Shown in pieces: positions 11,169 through 23,000 of a stretch of 64,000 nt of DNA. How positions within the stretch are numbered: the stretch's first letter is position 1; each line of letters starts with the position of its first letter. The position numbers and the translations under genes were made by a program. Location of the stretch: the NCBI GenBank assembly GCA_947069175.1, contig CAMTDV010000009.1, forward strand, positions 9,123,663-9,187,662, written 5' to 3'. Under the pieces are notes generated by a model. The model saw nothing but the letters and a program-made list of their open reading frames with translations, was not told the origin of the DNA and did no database searches. The stretch comes from Scalesia atractyloides (Eukaryota > Streptophyta > Magnoliopsida > Asterales > Asteraceae).

Positions 11169-11544
11169 TGTAACAACTCGAAAATTTGATTGTTATCTCT
11201 TCTTTTGTTCTCTGTTTATCTATCCTTTTGTAATCCCGAGATTCGGTTAATAATAAAGTTTATGTTAATTAATTATGGTGTATTACATTATTTCCGCATC
11301 TGATCGCTTATTAAATCTCATCGCATCGCAAATCGCAGATATTTATGTGGTTTTATATTATTTATGTGTGTTATGTGTGTTTGTGGTTATGTTTACGCTC
11401 GCTATCGCATCGCTCTCGCACTCTCGAATCGCTAAATCATACTATTATATCAATTAAAACGCTTAATATAACTATCTAATGTAAACCGAATAACCAAACG
11501 AAGCCTTAACGCGAAATCAGCAAACGGAACTTGGTCACCAGGCC

Positions 11545-11730
11545 AAGTTCGGCCGAACTTGACTACCACAAGTTCGCCCGAACTTCCCTGGCAACCAGGA
11601 ACCCCTTTGTTTTATCAAGTTCGCGCGAACTTGCATGAGTATATGCAAGTTCGGCCGAACTTACTCATAATTCTTCCCAAAATCCACAAGTTCGTGCGAA
11701 CTTGCATGAATTCATGCAAGTTGGCCGAAC
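11545..11730 (+). repeat. Palindrome cluster upstream of the TATA box (3' LTR, element 1)
   Basis: Five clear AAGTTCGNNCGAACTT-type palindromes and one degenerate copy (CAAGTTGGCCGAACATG). Confidence 0.8.
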
Positions 11731-11752
11731 ATGCCTCCACCAGCTCTCCTCC

Positions 11753-11760
11753 TATAAATA
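11753..11760 (+). promoter_or_regulatory. LTR TATA box (element 1, 3' LTR)
   Basis: TATAAATA in the family context CTCCTATAAATACC. Confidence 0.65.
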
Positions 11761-12419
11761 CCAAGCTCATTTCTCTCATTTGAACTTGCTGTAAGTTCTC
11801 CCAGAGCTCTCTCAACCCGAAACCATCGTGCTCTAAGTAAGGATCGACCCGATTTGGCTGCAACAATGTTTATCAACGATCTACAAAGGTTTAAAAGGAT
11901 TTTGGCACAAGGCATAGCCTTTGTTTTCATCAAAACTATCTTCATCTTTTTCTTCAAAAACTTCTGTTTTAAGCTTAGATCTACACAATACGAATTCGTT
12001 TAGTGTTAGCAGAGCTTCCCAAACACGAGATCTGCAAGATCTCGGCTTGTAAGTTCTAGATATGAGAAAACCTTTGATACATATCGATTTTGACACAAAA
12101 TACGGACTTTTTAGGATGTTTTGTTCATTTTCTGATATGAAACGAAGCATCTATCATTCAAGATCCCAGATCTGGAAGCACACGGACGTTTGTGACGGTT
12201 TACACAAGCCGGACTAACCCGAACGAACCCCGAGTTCGTTCGGATTTGCCCACGCTTTTGTAAAACGGCTAAAACTGCTTTGAAACGACCTCTCTGACCT
12301 AAGTTCGCTCAGTAGCACAGGGTCGGAGGGATGAACACTCGATTTTTCTCAGCAAACGACGGGAAAACGCAAGATTTTGGACCCGAAAACATCAAGTTCG
12401 CTCGAGAATCCCAGCTCAC

Positions 12420-12710
12420 CAGGTCAAGTTTGACCGAACTTGTACCCATTTGGGTCAAGTTCGACCGAACTTGAGTGTTTCTTCCCAAGTTTCTTGCAAG
12501 ATCGCCCGAACTTGCCTGGTTTCTTAGGAAACCATACAAGTTCGACCGAACTTGCCAAATGAGTAAGGTTTCCCACGAGTTCGCCCGAACTTGACAAGTT
12601 TCTTAGGAAACTAATCAAGTTCGACCGAACTTGGCTATAAACTCACCAGAATTACACAAGTTCGCTCGAACTTGTGTGTTTACACACAAGTTCGCCCGAA
12701 CTTGGCTACT
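12420..12710 (+). repeat. Palindrome cluster downstream of the TATA box (3' LTR, element 1)
   Basis: Eight palindromes at about 12423, 12457, 12497, 12537, 12575, 12616, 12657 and 12686, spaced 29-41 bp. Most are perfect AAGTTCGNNCGAACTT; central bases vary. Confidence 0.82.
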
Positions 12711-13546
12711 GCCCAACCAAGACTTAACCGTTTCAGTTTTTCGGAAGATGATGCACTTCTGTTCGTTTACAGACTGATCCGGGGCACTCCGCAACCTCCT
12801 CGCAGAATCTCAAACCTAACAAAACGCACCCACAGTGAGTATACTTGACCCATTTTCGCTTTAACGCACTTTTTGGGTGTTACATACGTTCCTATATCAA
12901 AATCACTTAACAAATCAAACTATTTATCACACGCGAATAATCTGATTATATATGCTCAGTACGTGATGCTAGAAACATGTGACTAGGACTTATTTTCGTT
13001 AACTTGCCTCCTTAGCTACTATGGTACTATAGTGTGGCTTACACCCGACGGGGTCTAGTTAGGATGGACGCCCAAGCCTTCTCACTGTAGTTAGCATGAA
13101 AAATAAGCCTATGTTAATTTGTGTGAAATGTTTCGGTGTATCATGATATGTAGTTGGTATATTTCGCGAACGGTTTCTTTATTATGCTAGTATTACAAAA
13201 CTCGAATGCTCACCCTTACATAATTGTATTGACTTGTATTTTAACGTATGTAACAGGATGAGGATTTTGTAGCTTGGATGCTTGGATGTGGCTTGCGTAG
13301 TTTAGTTTTGTTTTATTTTGTTTAGTTACAAGTGTAATAAATCTAGGGGAAATCGAACCGTTTTGTTTTTATGAGAAAACTTTGGATTTTGTAATGATTA
13401 TTTAGAATATTATGTTTAATAGTATGGGATGTTAAACGTTTAGTAATGTTGTGAATAATTGTTATGGAATTTCTCGTGAGAACAATCTGGTCGCCTAGTG
13501 CCACTAACCCCGGTGATTCCGCCATCAGTCGGGGTGTGACAATTCA

Positions 13547-13705
13547 CTTACCGCTAAATATTTTTAAAATTTAAAAAGTTTGAACCGGGTATGACATTAG
13601 ACCTTAGCTCACGTCTCGAGAATGAGAAGTGTATTTCTCGTTCGACCCATGTGAAAGTGAAAAACAGATTTGTTTGAGGGCAAGCAAAAGACAAGTGTGG
13701 GGATA
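13547..13705 (+). other. Outer element resumes: 3' end before its LTR
   Basis: Contains CAAGCAAAAGACAAGTGTGG and the purine tract AGTGTGGGGA (13694-13703), placed directly before the TGATGCG start of the LTR. Confidence 0.65.
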
Positions 13706-15510
13706 TGATGCGTGGTCGAAAACCGGTGTTCTAATGTGTTTAGGTTTGTGTATTTACATAGATTTTAATCTTGAATAGCCTACTTTTGATGGGACTTGTG
13801 TTTTACATGTCTAAGAGAGTTTAAGGAGCTATTCGGGAGCTTTACGGAGCACCGGGAGCGAACGGGATCAACCGGGGATGTGAAATGAACGAAACTGGGT
13901 TAACCGTGAAGATTGGGTGTGTTTTGGGGGGATGTTAATGAATTTAAAATGAATATATTTGAAGATAGCATGATAGAGGGCTGAATTACGAGTGCGTGGG
14001 CGAAAACAGTGAGTAAAACGGGGCTATAACGAAGAAGTTATGAAGAAAACAATTTTCGCAGGAAACCAGCAAAACTAGGTAGCGTCGGGGACGCCCAAAA
14101 GGGCTGTTGGCGATGCCCTCTGGATTGTCCCGTCGGCCAGAAACCTCCGTAAACAGCATATTAAGTCGTCTGGTGAAACTGGGACTTCCAGGGGCCGTCG
14201 GGGACGCCCTAAATGGGCGTTGGCACGCCACCTTCATTCCCACTTCGCGAAAAACTTGTTTTTTGAGTTGGGGGACGGGTTATACCATTTGTTTTGACCT
14301 ATTTTTAGGTGTTACGACTTTTGAAGCATAAAAACACATCTTGGAACCATTCTTGAGCATCTTCTTCACCTCTAACCTACGTCTAACATCCCAAACCTCT
14401 AACCCATCACCAAACACAATTCCTAAACCCTAATTCACCATCACCATTACCATCATCACCCAACCTTCCCACCATCATCCTCATCCATCCACACTCACCT
14501 TCCAAACACTAAACCTAACCTTCATCCTTCCTCCAAGACTCAAAGGTCATGGCTCGGTGTTCGTGCTCGTCGCCTGGTGATCGCGCCCATTCAACCATGA
14601 GCGGCTAGTCTTCTCAGTTTCACCCCGGTGTAGATTGTTGTAAGAACTCTAGGGTTTATGCATTTGTATTTGATTTGATTTTGTGACACGTTGTTTAGTA
14701 TTTGAAACCTTTGATAATTTTCTTGCATTTGTTTCAAATTTGTAAATGTCGAGTGCTGATAAAATTTGACTTTGCGAAATGGTTATGTGCAATTATGCCT
14801 TATCTTAGGTTAGGATTTACATGTCTGAGGTGACGAAGTGCATTGTGGTCCGTTGTCTATGACGTTGATAGCAATTGGTATCTAAGCTTCATGATAGAAA
14901 TCCGTTAATCACTATATGCAACTAAATCAAGTTAAAACATGTAGGAACCCTAGGTCTTGCAATTATCGAACCGGGTGTGATCCGTATTCCCGATTCTTGT
15001 TTTAAATCAAGTAATCTAGTTTTTTATTGCAATTAAGTAAGTAATCATTTCTTTTGTAGTGAATAGTAACTTGTCGGTTTACGCCGATATCTTTTCCAAC
15101 CACTCTAATAAACAAAGAAAATTAGCAAGCTTCATAATTACCTTGTACATTTTTGTAAATAGTCTAACTAATCAAACGGCATGGAATCGTGCGCCGTGTG
15201 AAATATAGGTCATCGCCGTTCTTAACCGAGACTCAGGTTAAGCTCCGTCTCGGAACCTTGTGGGGTTAGGAGTAAAGCATCCCGAGGTTGGCGCATCTCG
15301 TTGAGCGTGGAGAAGCATTGGGAACCCCAATTTCTTTCTTCGGAGCCCTAGGGACCGATATGATGATTGGTTTAGGTAGGGCGGCCGGCCTACTACGGGC
15401 ACCTGTACGTGCAATATTGACCACATGCTCTTCGTGGATACGATACTCGACTTACCCTAGCTACCTAGGTTAATTGGGTTTTTGACTGATCGAGACGACA
15501 CGGTCTGTCA
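13706..15510 (+). repeat. 3' LTR of the Athila/Tat-like outer element
   Basis: Begins at TGATGCGTGG after the polypurine tract. GTCGGGGACGCCC occurs twice (about 14086 and 14198). Near the end, TGGATACGATACTCGACTTA followed by TTGGGTTTTTGACTGATCGA resembles the end of Athila/Tat LTRs. The 3' boundary is not certain: the last plausible terminus is ..GTCTGTCA near 15510, and no partner LTR is in the window. No coding potential is supported. Confidence 0.55.
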
Positions 15511-15689
15511 GTGCTGGGATATATATTATTTGTAGCACTTGTAAAAGTTAATTCACGTAGCCTAACCAATAACACCATTCAACGTGTACCAAAAATGTTT
15601 CATCCACCAATCACACACCTAAAAGTGTACAACACACAAACGTTATATCAGTAATAAACTCACAATAATCATTACTACCAGTCTTCATG

Positions 15690-15895
15690 CTCTATGTGCC
15701 CAAAGTCTTCTCTTTGTAAGTCTCGATTTGACCGTTCGGTTATGGATTTCTCCAAACTTTCAAGAACCCGCACGACACAAACTCTAGCATCATCAATGCC
15801 GGTGGCACTTGTCATTTCTGTCACAAACAACTCAACCCATTATGCGCCATTTGTCGGTGAATTTTCTAGAGAAACATCTTCAATGGTAAAAATCA
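15690..15895 (-). pseudogene. Degraded exon resembling a plant CUE-domain protein (coiled-coil part)
   Basis: The minus-strand translation reads WVELFVTEMTSATGIDDA, then a segment ending VLESLEKSITERS. This matches my memory of the helical region after the CUE domain in a plant ubiquitin-binding protein family, where the pattern is EWVELFV-EM-(T/S)A-(D/G)IDDAR-R-LE-LEKSI. Here the codon before WVELF is TAA instead of Glu, and the frame stops soon after HEDW. No complete CUE domain, start codon or splice-consistent neighbour exon was found. It is best read as a captured, decayed exon. Family assignment is moderate and from memory only. Confidence 0.4.
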
Positions 15896-16361
15896 GGCCT
15901 ACACTAACATTCAATAAAAGAACTTAACCTATTAATACACAACAACACACGAAATACAAAGCATAAGCCAGATTAGAAGCACAAATTAGAACTTTGTGAA
16001 ATATATACCCATATCTCTTCTTGGTTTCTCCTTGTAGAAAGTAAGCGTACAGTCTTTCCCGTATCCAAAATTCATTCTTCTTAGGTTCCTATGGCCAGTC
16101 AACGTGTTCAAGCCTGCCCTTTTTCACACATGAAGAAGAAGAAGTACCAGATACATGAGAACGACTAATATCAAGCCAGATACGCTTTGTCTAGATATTC
16201 CGTTTGCGGCAACTGTTGAAGAATAATCCAAACCCTAAATTGTTAGCATATTAAAAAATGAAAGTATTGAAGGATTTGACCTCACAAACAACAAAAATTC
16301 ATCATCTCAGATCATCAACAACCTGATTGCAAATCGGACATAAAAGACACAGAGGTTAACA

Positions 16362-16682
16362 GCAATGTTTTCAGAACCGGACCGGACGTCGGACCGGTCT
16401 TCTTACCGGTTCAATGGTCCGACCGATCCAACCGGTCGGACCGGACATACGAACCAGAATGTTTCGTAAATATTATAAAAATTAATAGGGTTAAATTTGA
16501 AAAAATATAAAAAACCGGTCCAACCCTTCTAAAAGCCGGTCCGACCGGCCGTTTTCCCCGGTCCAACCACCGGGTCGCTGGTTCAACTCCGGTTCAATGC
16601 ATTTCCGGCCCGATACTATGACCCGGACCGGCTCAACCTCCGGTTCCCGGTCCGACCGGTCCGGTCTAGGTCTGAAAACACT
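16362..16682. mobile_element. hAT-type MITE (321 bp)
   Basis: Flanked by a perfect 8-bp target duplication, GGTTAACA (16354-16361 and 16683-16690). Ends are inverted: ATGTTTTCAGAACCGGACCGG-like on the left and the reverse of CCGGTCTAGGTCTGAAAACA on the right. The interior is extremely rich in CCGGT and GACCGG. It has no coding capacity. Confidence 0.85.
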
Positions 16683-17173
16683 GGTTAACAGGTCTCGCAA
16701 CCCATCTGAATCCGTAAAAAGAAGAAAAACAAATAAAAACATAAAATTATATACAAATCAAAGTACTTCAAGTAATTCCAGATGAAAAATCATCAGATGC
16801 TTGTTGCAGAATTATTTACCCATCCATTTCTCTCTCTATCTCCCCATCCCCTGATTTCCTTCTACATTGTACAACCCAATCTCAACACACCGCCGCCACA
16901 CCACTCTTTCACATTTCTGATGCAAAGTCAATGATAGAAAACCCTAATCCCCAACCACATTAGGTTTCAAATCACATCACGAAAGTATAAATAAATAACA
17001 CTTACAACAAATACACATGGAGAAAACGAAAGCACTTTTTAATCAGTATAGATAATTGAATCCCAATAAACCCTTTTCTTACCAGGAAGATTTAGTAATA
17101 ATAATATCTTAGCAAATGCTTCACAAGTCTTATCAAAAGTTGGCCCATCCCACAGAAGATCCAATCGATTGGC

Positions 17174-17395
17174 TTAGATTTTTCTTCGCATCGCCATTAG
17201 GATTTGAGTTTGAGTAATCGCCATTAGGGTTTGAGTTTGAGAAATCAACAGAAGATCCATTGGCTTATTTTTTCCTTCACATCTAGGGTTTGACTTGAAA
17301 GATGAATTTGAGAAAGATAACGTATACATGCGAACAATTAGGGTTTGGATTGATTGTTGAAGATTAAGTGATTGATAATTGATTGGAGGTTCCAT
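17174..17395 (-). other. 73-codon ORF in the Helitron-like segment
   Basis: The frame starts MEPPINYQSLNLQQSIQ and ends in an 8-residue duplication (QTQTLMAI / QTQILMAM). No family recognised. It may be the first exon of a captured gene, or chance. Confidence 0.2.
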
Positions 17396-17579
17396 ATGAA
17401 GAACACATTAGGCGGTTTGACAAATGAAGGAGAATGGAGGAAAAACCAATTGCCGCTCATCACAAATGAAGGAAAAAAGAGGAAATTCATTTTGCCGCTC
17501 TAAACACAATTATCAGCCTAAGCAGCTATGCCACATCAGCAAGTGATGTGGCAAAGATTTATTCTTTTAGTATAGTAGA

Positions 17580-19318
17580 TGGATAATCTTTGATACGGTA
17601 TTAATAGAAATGGTAATTAGATAATTAATTCTGTTTTTAATTTGTATGATAATAATTACGACATAAAGTGACAAAGGTGAAATTAAGCATCACTTTTGTT
17701 TATAAACGGCGCTAGGGTCCAAAATTGATATATTTGGAACCTTACAAAAAGTCAAAGATGAATATTAATATGTTGATTAAATATTAATATTTATTATAAA
17801 TTAGTCTGGTGGAATCATGAATAAGTACAATAATTGTCTTTGAACTTTGATACACACTCAACTCAACCACTCTAGACTTTATGATGCTGAACTCTAAATA
17901 GTAAATGCTCCTTAAAAAATATAACATATTGGGTCGAGTACCGGGTGAAAATTTTCTATTGTTAATTTTAAGAAATTCATCAAGGTTCGTAATAGTAAAG
18001 ATTATTATTGTTAAAGAAATTCGTCAAGGTTCGGTATAAAATAGATGTGATAAATGTTGGTAATTTAAGTGTTATGAACGGATTTTAAGGTATTGGATTA
18101 ACTTATCAATCGAGATAATAACGTTGGTGATTAATCAAGTTAGGTGACGCGGGAGATTGGCTCATTTAACATGAATGTTATTTGGGCTTGGTAATTAATA
18201 ATTAGTTTGTTAATAAAATCATAGTTTTGGGCTTAATATACTTTATATATAAAGTCCATTACTTTATTTAAAGTTCACAAAATGGTTTAATTCAATAAGA
18301 TTGTTTTAAGCCATAATAACGATTTGGGCCGATAGCAAACAGTTCAATATATTTGTTTGTTGGGCTGATAATGATCATCATGTTTTTGGAATAAAAGTCC
18401 ATTACATGATTTAATATTTGGACGTTAATGGCTTAAAAGTAAAAAAGAGTCCATTACAATATTAAATTTTGAGGCCAATGGCCTAAAAGTAAAAAGAGTC
18501 CATTACATTATTAAATTTTGTGGCTGTATATGAAGTGTATGATATCAACACACAAAACAAAAGCAAAAGAAGGTTACGAGGGCGATGTGTATGATTATTA
18601 AATCCAATTCTTTCAAGAGAATCTAGGTTTTATTATATTATTTGTAACTAGGTTATAACCTTATGTATTACACGGGTTAAGTAAATAAATAATCAAATAG
18701 TTAATAATGAAGATTTAACAATTATAAAACGATATTTTAAAACATTTTTCTGATATCCAAACAAATTTTTGTGTTATAGATGATCAAAACTTGTGATGTT
18801 TGTCCAGGTTATAAATATAAAAGCATTTGAACCATCAATTAAAAGACAAACTGTATCATCGACTTTCTCACGAGTTTTAAGAGTCATGTGAACATATCTT
18901 TAATAACCCAAGTTTTATTTAAATAATAGTAGTCTTAATTATTAGTTCTAAAAATTTGTTGAAATGTCCATATTAGACATATAACAATTAGCCAATTAGA
19001 TAAACTTATAGCTACAAAATAATATTTAAATTAATTATATAAGTATAAATTATCGATAATTATTAATTTATATAACTTTAAAATTTAAACATCTGGACGT
19101 GAGTTACTTCTTAAAAGAATGTTTGTTTTGGATAAATTTATTAGCATGATAAATGTAGTTATTTTTCTTTTGCATTTAAATATATTAAATAAAAAATAAT
19201 TTGTTAAGCAAGAAAATCGTTCCCTCCACCCTCGTTATGAAAATGCACGATATTTGTTTTAGTTATTAAGATATAATTTCTAACCTACTAATTAATATAA
19301 ATAAATAATAAGATATTT
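17580..19318. other. AT-rich DNA without a supported gene
   Basis: No ORF or RNA gene seen. It contains the short tandem repeat at about 18398-18526. It may belong to a Helitron whose 5' end is at 26631 and into which the Copia element inserted. Confidence 0.4.
18398..18526 (+). repeat. Degenerate tandem repeat, period about 50 bp, 2.5 units
   Basis: Units begin GTCCATTAC and contain AATGGC(T/C)(T/A)AAAAGTAAAAA. The third unit is partial. Confidence 0.7.
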
Positions 19319-19323
19319 TATGG

Positions 19324-19535
19324 TGTTGTAAAACAATGGCCTATTAGCAACTAACATACAACAAAGAAGAACAAGGATAAATAGAAATATAGAATGTATA
19401 ATTCTTATTCATTGAGTTGTATAAAACCATTTACATGAAACCTCTATTTAAATAGGCTTAACATTAATACAAAGGTAATGAATAGATGGAGGTTAGAGAT
19501 GTGGAGAGTCACCATATTATGATGCATTCATAACA
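19324..19535 (-). repeat. Copia-type 3' LTR
   Basis: 212 bp, nearly identical to 26178-26389. It lies next to the polypurine tract. Confidence 0.88.
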
Positions 19536-19611
19536 CTCCCCCTTGACTATCCACATGATGAAATATAATTGTGTATTATTATTGTGTATTATTCTTTTAA
19601 TACGCTAGGTG

Positions 19612-19806
19612 ATGTTGCCTCGTTAAAAACCTTGCTAGGAAAACCCAGTGGGATAAAACCATAGCTAAGGAAAAAAGAGTGCAGCGCGTATTTTCTCCCC
19701 CTGATACTTTTGAACCAGGTATGTTGCCTCATTAAAAACCTTACTAAGAAAACCCATTGGGATAAAACTTAGTTAAGGAAAAAAGAGTGGAACTTGTATA
19801 ATACTC
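19612..19806 (-). repeat. Tandem duplication beside the Copia 3' LTR
   Basis: Two diverged units of about 80-110 bp, each with GTTGCCTC(G/A)TTAAAAACC and GGAAAAAAGAGTG. This word is familiar from the 3' end of several plant Copia elements. CTCCCCCT-type blocks (purine-rich on the minus strand) follow each unit. Confidence 0.65.
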
Positions 19807-19863
19807 CCCCTCATCATAATTTGTATCTTTTAATTAACTGTGTCAATCTTCTGTAAAAGTCGT

Positions 19864-20073
19864 TCAAAACTTTGTAATCCATTGATGTGCAGCTTCATAT
19901 GTTGCTTGATTGTGAAATCCTTCAATGAGCATTGATGTATAATCTTCATGTGAAACTTTAATTGCCTCCACTTGTAAGTAGATACCATAAGATTCATGAA
20001 TGTGTTTTGTTACATTCCCTGCATTTACAAAACTAATCAAACTTGTTGATGGGTTAGTAAAATACGAATTCAT
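19864..20073 (-). pseudogene. Copia polyprotein remnant (possible RNase H end)
   Basis: A 69-residue frame with ISFVNAGNVTKHI near its start, loosely resembling the TKHI motif close to the end of Copia RNase H. The rest does not match. It is the only coding-like trace in the element and could be chance. Confidence 0.25.
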
Positions 20074-20099
20074 ATCTTTTGTACCTTAAGAGTATAAAA

Positions 20100-23000
20100 A
20101 TATATGTTTTACCCGTTACATTATCTCCTCACTATACATGAGTTATATCTTGTCAGTTAATTTCATGACATATGTTCGTGTATACATATTAGCAAGATAT
20201 ATTAATACAAGTCGTATTTAACTATGGCACTTCTGGACCAAGGACATTTACTTCTTTGATAGGAGATGATAAGAGTGATTTTCTATATCAATTATTTAGA
20301 CATCATAAAATGCACTTATACCATAAACTTTGTGTGTATGAAAATTTACACCATCTTTTAGATGTATTATGATTGATGGATAATAATACAAATGCATATT
20401 CTACATATTGAGTCATAAATTTACACTACAATCTTTAATTTGCAAATTCTTAGTTTAAACATTTGAGCCCATTTTGATATGACATCATCAACATATACAA
20501 TAATACTTGTAAACATCATATTGTTCTTTTAACGAGAACAAGTGGACCAACTACACCATATGTATTTCTCTCCTTTTTAAGCTTAACAACAAGTTGATTA
20601 TACCACATTCGACTCTACTATTTTAGTCCATATAAATCGTTTCTTCACTTTATAAAGATACTTTGCCAAGATTTTGAGCTTTTGGCATGTATAATCATTC
20701 ACACACTTCTTTCTATTTTGAGTAATTATGTATGTGGATACACAGGAGTTCCATCACCTAAACTTCCTCATTGATTTCTATATCGTATGCAAATATGCCT
20801 TGAACACTTGCTTATATATAAAATCCATATTATACCATGCTTGTACAGTGTACATAGAAATACCATAATCACCGGGTACAAGTTTTCTATGTATATTTAT
20901 TTCATCATTAAGTTGTTTTAATATTACACTTTAAGTACTCAACTGCTTTAGGAAACTCATCAAGAGTTATAATAATAACATAACGTATGCAAATATGAAA
21001 CATGGTGTTCTCAAGAACTTACTTTACATGAATTTGATAATTTAAATCATTCCGGGACTTCTATCTAAACTTTCAGTATCACGTGATACATGAAATTCAT
21101 AAGACACACATCAATTCTTTATTTATATTACCATACAAATAAAATATTGGAAAGTCATTGCCTCCACCACTAGAAAGTGTGCATCTTTAAAATCAATCAT
21201 GGGTCTTTGCGAAAATCTTTGTACCACCAGTTTTCCCTAATTTCACTTAATTTGATTTCACATGAATCGCATAAAGGACCAATTTGTATCCAACATATTT
21301 TACAACTTCAGTTTGTATGGATTGTTGGTCCAGAAACTTTCCATTTCATTAGAGAATTCAACCCTACCTTATTTGCATCTTTCTATTTCGGCCAATCATT
21401 TATATATTTTCATTCGTAGGCAGATCTTAAATCTGATCCTCATCATTTCAAGGCGCTATGTATACAATAGTATAACGACGTCGATTTTGTTTCGATTCCA
21501 TACACTTCTAGACATGATATAATTTATTAAGAGCTCTTTATTTTCAGGTACCTGAGGTTCTTCCAGAACCATCATGTCTAATGTCTCTTCAAAATACCTT
21601 TTTTACTATAACCTCGACTTGACCATATTTTTCTTACTTGCTCCAATTTTTCGAGGAATTTTTTATTTTTTGGAATCGACTAGTCTACCACGCTTCAGGC
21701 GTGCAATAGACTCATTACTAACATATGGTTTGTCCTACTAGAACAATTAACTTAATTGGAGCATTAGCAATTGACTACGTGACTTACTTAGTCACTTTAT
21801 TTAGGTCAGTGAACATGTTTGGTAATTGATTCTTTAATCTTGGTAAACGAATTATCTTTTGAACTTATTGTTCTCACAATTTAGATTGAGGATCAATGAT
21901 AGTTCGTGCATACTCGTTCCTTTTCCAACTGCCATTAATCTCCCCCTAATGTTGGAATGTTAATTTACTTAAAGTAAGATCCAATGACCCGTAAATAAAT
22001 CCCTCGATTGCTCTAAGTATATAGTATTTTCACCCAACATATATTCCCAACATTATTTGACTTTCATCTTTATGCCTTGTGGTGGATCAATTCTAATGTA
22101 TACCGCACAACAAAAAGTTTGATGGGAAATATTTGGTTCCTGGCCAAAAAACAACTATAATGAGGAGAAACTATTACAAAATGTTGACTTGATGTGAAAT
22201 AATGTTACCGCATGTAAAATCACATGTACTCAAATATAAACTTTTGCTATCTTGATTATTGGCTTTGCAATCAATTTTTAGACGTTTAATCATCGTCTTC
22301 AACAAAAGCAATTTGTGTCTTAAGCATTTAGAAAGTTCAATACTTATTCCAATAATCATTAATATTATGGAAATTAAACTCAATGTTATAACCACCATAA
22401 ATATGATAATCTGTAATAATATGATTGCTATCTCATTAGCTAAGCTACACACAACTTCAAGTTGTAAATTCGATAACCATTTAGACGATGCATCAATTTA
22501 AAAACAATAAATGATATCATGTTTGGATATACATCCTTCATTCATTCCATAATATTATAGGGATTCATACCCTACTTTGGTTGGTAAATAATTAACTTTT
22601 GTTGAGAGCAACTATGACATGTTTAATTATCATGAAGAATTTTATGGTTCTTCATTAAGTTTCACATCATCATTGGCTCGGTGTGGTCTAACCGTCACGC
22701 CAACATATAATTATGATCCATAAACTTATGGTTTAGGATACTGTATATGTATTACTTGCACGTATGTAATACAAAACATAAGATATGAAAACATGTATTA
22801 TAACTTCAAAGTTTAAACCACCGTGTTCTTTAATCACTAGTTTACCACTTTTGGTGGTCGATCTCATCATGACTATCATTATAATACTGATATTCGATCT
22901 CATTTTTAGCTTGGCTATCTTATAATATCTGATAGTTTGATCTCTTATTAACATGACGATTGTTGCACTTCGAATGGTCAATCTCATTAATTATTAATAT

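Larger units (their letters stand above)
2275..13541 (+). mobile_element. Element 1: complete long-LTR Ty3/Gypsy retrotransposon (chromovirus-like)
   Basis: An 11.27-kb element flanked by a perfect 5-bp target duplication, ATTCA, at 2270-2274 and 13542-13546. Both LTRs start TGTAACAACTCG and end GTGTGACA. The primer site TGGTATCAGAGC (5425-5436) matches the 3' end of initiator-Met tRNA, and a purine tract AAGTAGGGGAGAC precedes the 3' LTR. Internal order is gag, CCHC zinc knuckle, protease, reverse transcriptase, RNase H, integrase, which is the Gypsy order. The integrase tail ([13 protein letters not shown], then [12 protein letters not shown]) is typical of plant chromoviruses; the Tekay/Del lineage is my best guess. 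All coding parts carry stops or frameshifts, so the copy is not autonomous. It shares family with element 2 at 42848-53353. Confidence 0.93.
11169..13541 (+). repeat. Element 1 3' LTR (2373 bp)
   Basis: Same ends as the 5' LTR (TGTAACAACTCG and GTGTGACA), followed by the target duplication ATTCA. It carries a single copy of the block that is duplicated in the 5' LTR. Palindrome clusters lie at about 11545-11730 and 12420-12710, with the TATA box between them. Confidence 0.93.
1..15510 (+). mobile_element. Old Athila/Tat-like Ty3/Gypsy element, 3' part, split by element 1
   Basis: The piece runs from the window edge to 2274 and resumes at 13547. It contains a gag-tail reading frame, a non-coding 3' region with polypurine motifs of the form CAAGTGTGGGGAT, and a 3' LTR starting near 13706. 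Directly before that LTR is a purine tract at 13694-13703. This arrangement (long non-coding stretch, then a GTGGGGAT tract, then an LTR opening with TGATGCG) is typical of the Athila/Tat (OTA) branch of plant Gypsy elements. No protease, reverse transcriptase or integrase lies between the gag tail and the LTR, so the copy may be a non-autonomous gag-only derivative. The 5' part is outside the window. Clade assignment is inference. Confidence 0.65.
15511..17579 (-). mobile_element. Helitron-like segment, 5' end at 17579, left boundary uncertain
   Basis: Read on the minus strand it opens TCTACTATACTAAAAGAAT, a classic plant Helitron 5' end, followed by the stem-loop arms GCCACATCA / TGATGTGGC (17531-17553). 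No target duplication is expected for Helitrons. A CTRR-type 3' end with hairpin could not be fixed on the left, so the extent is provisional. The segment carries gene-like pieces (15690-15895 and 17174-17395) and no Rep/helicase, fitting a non-autonomous, gene-capturing Helitron. Confidence 0.45.
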
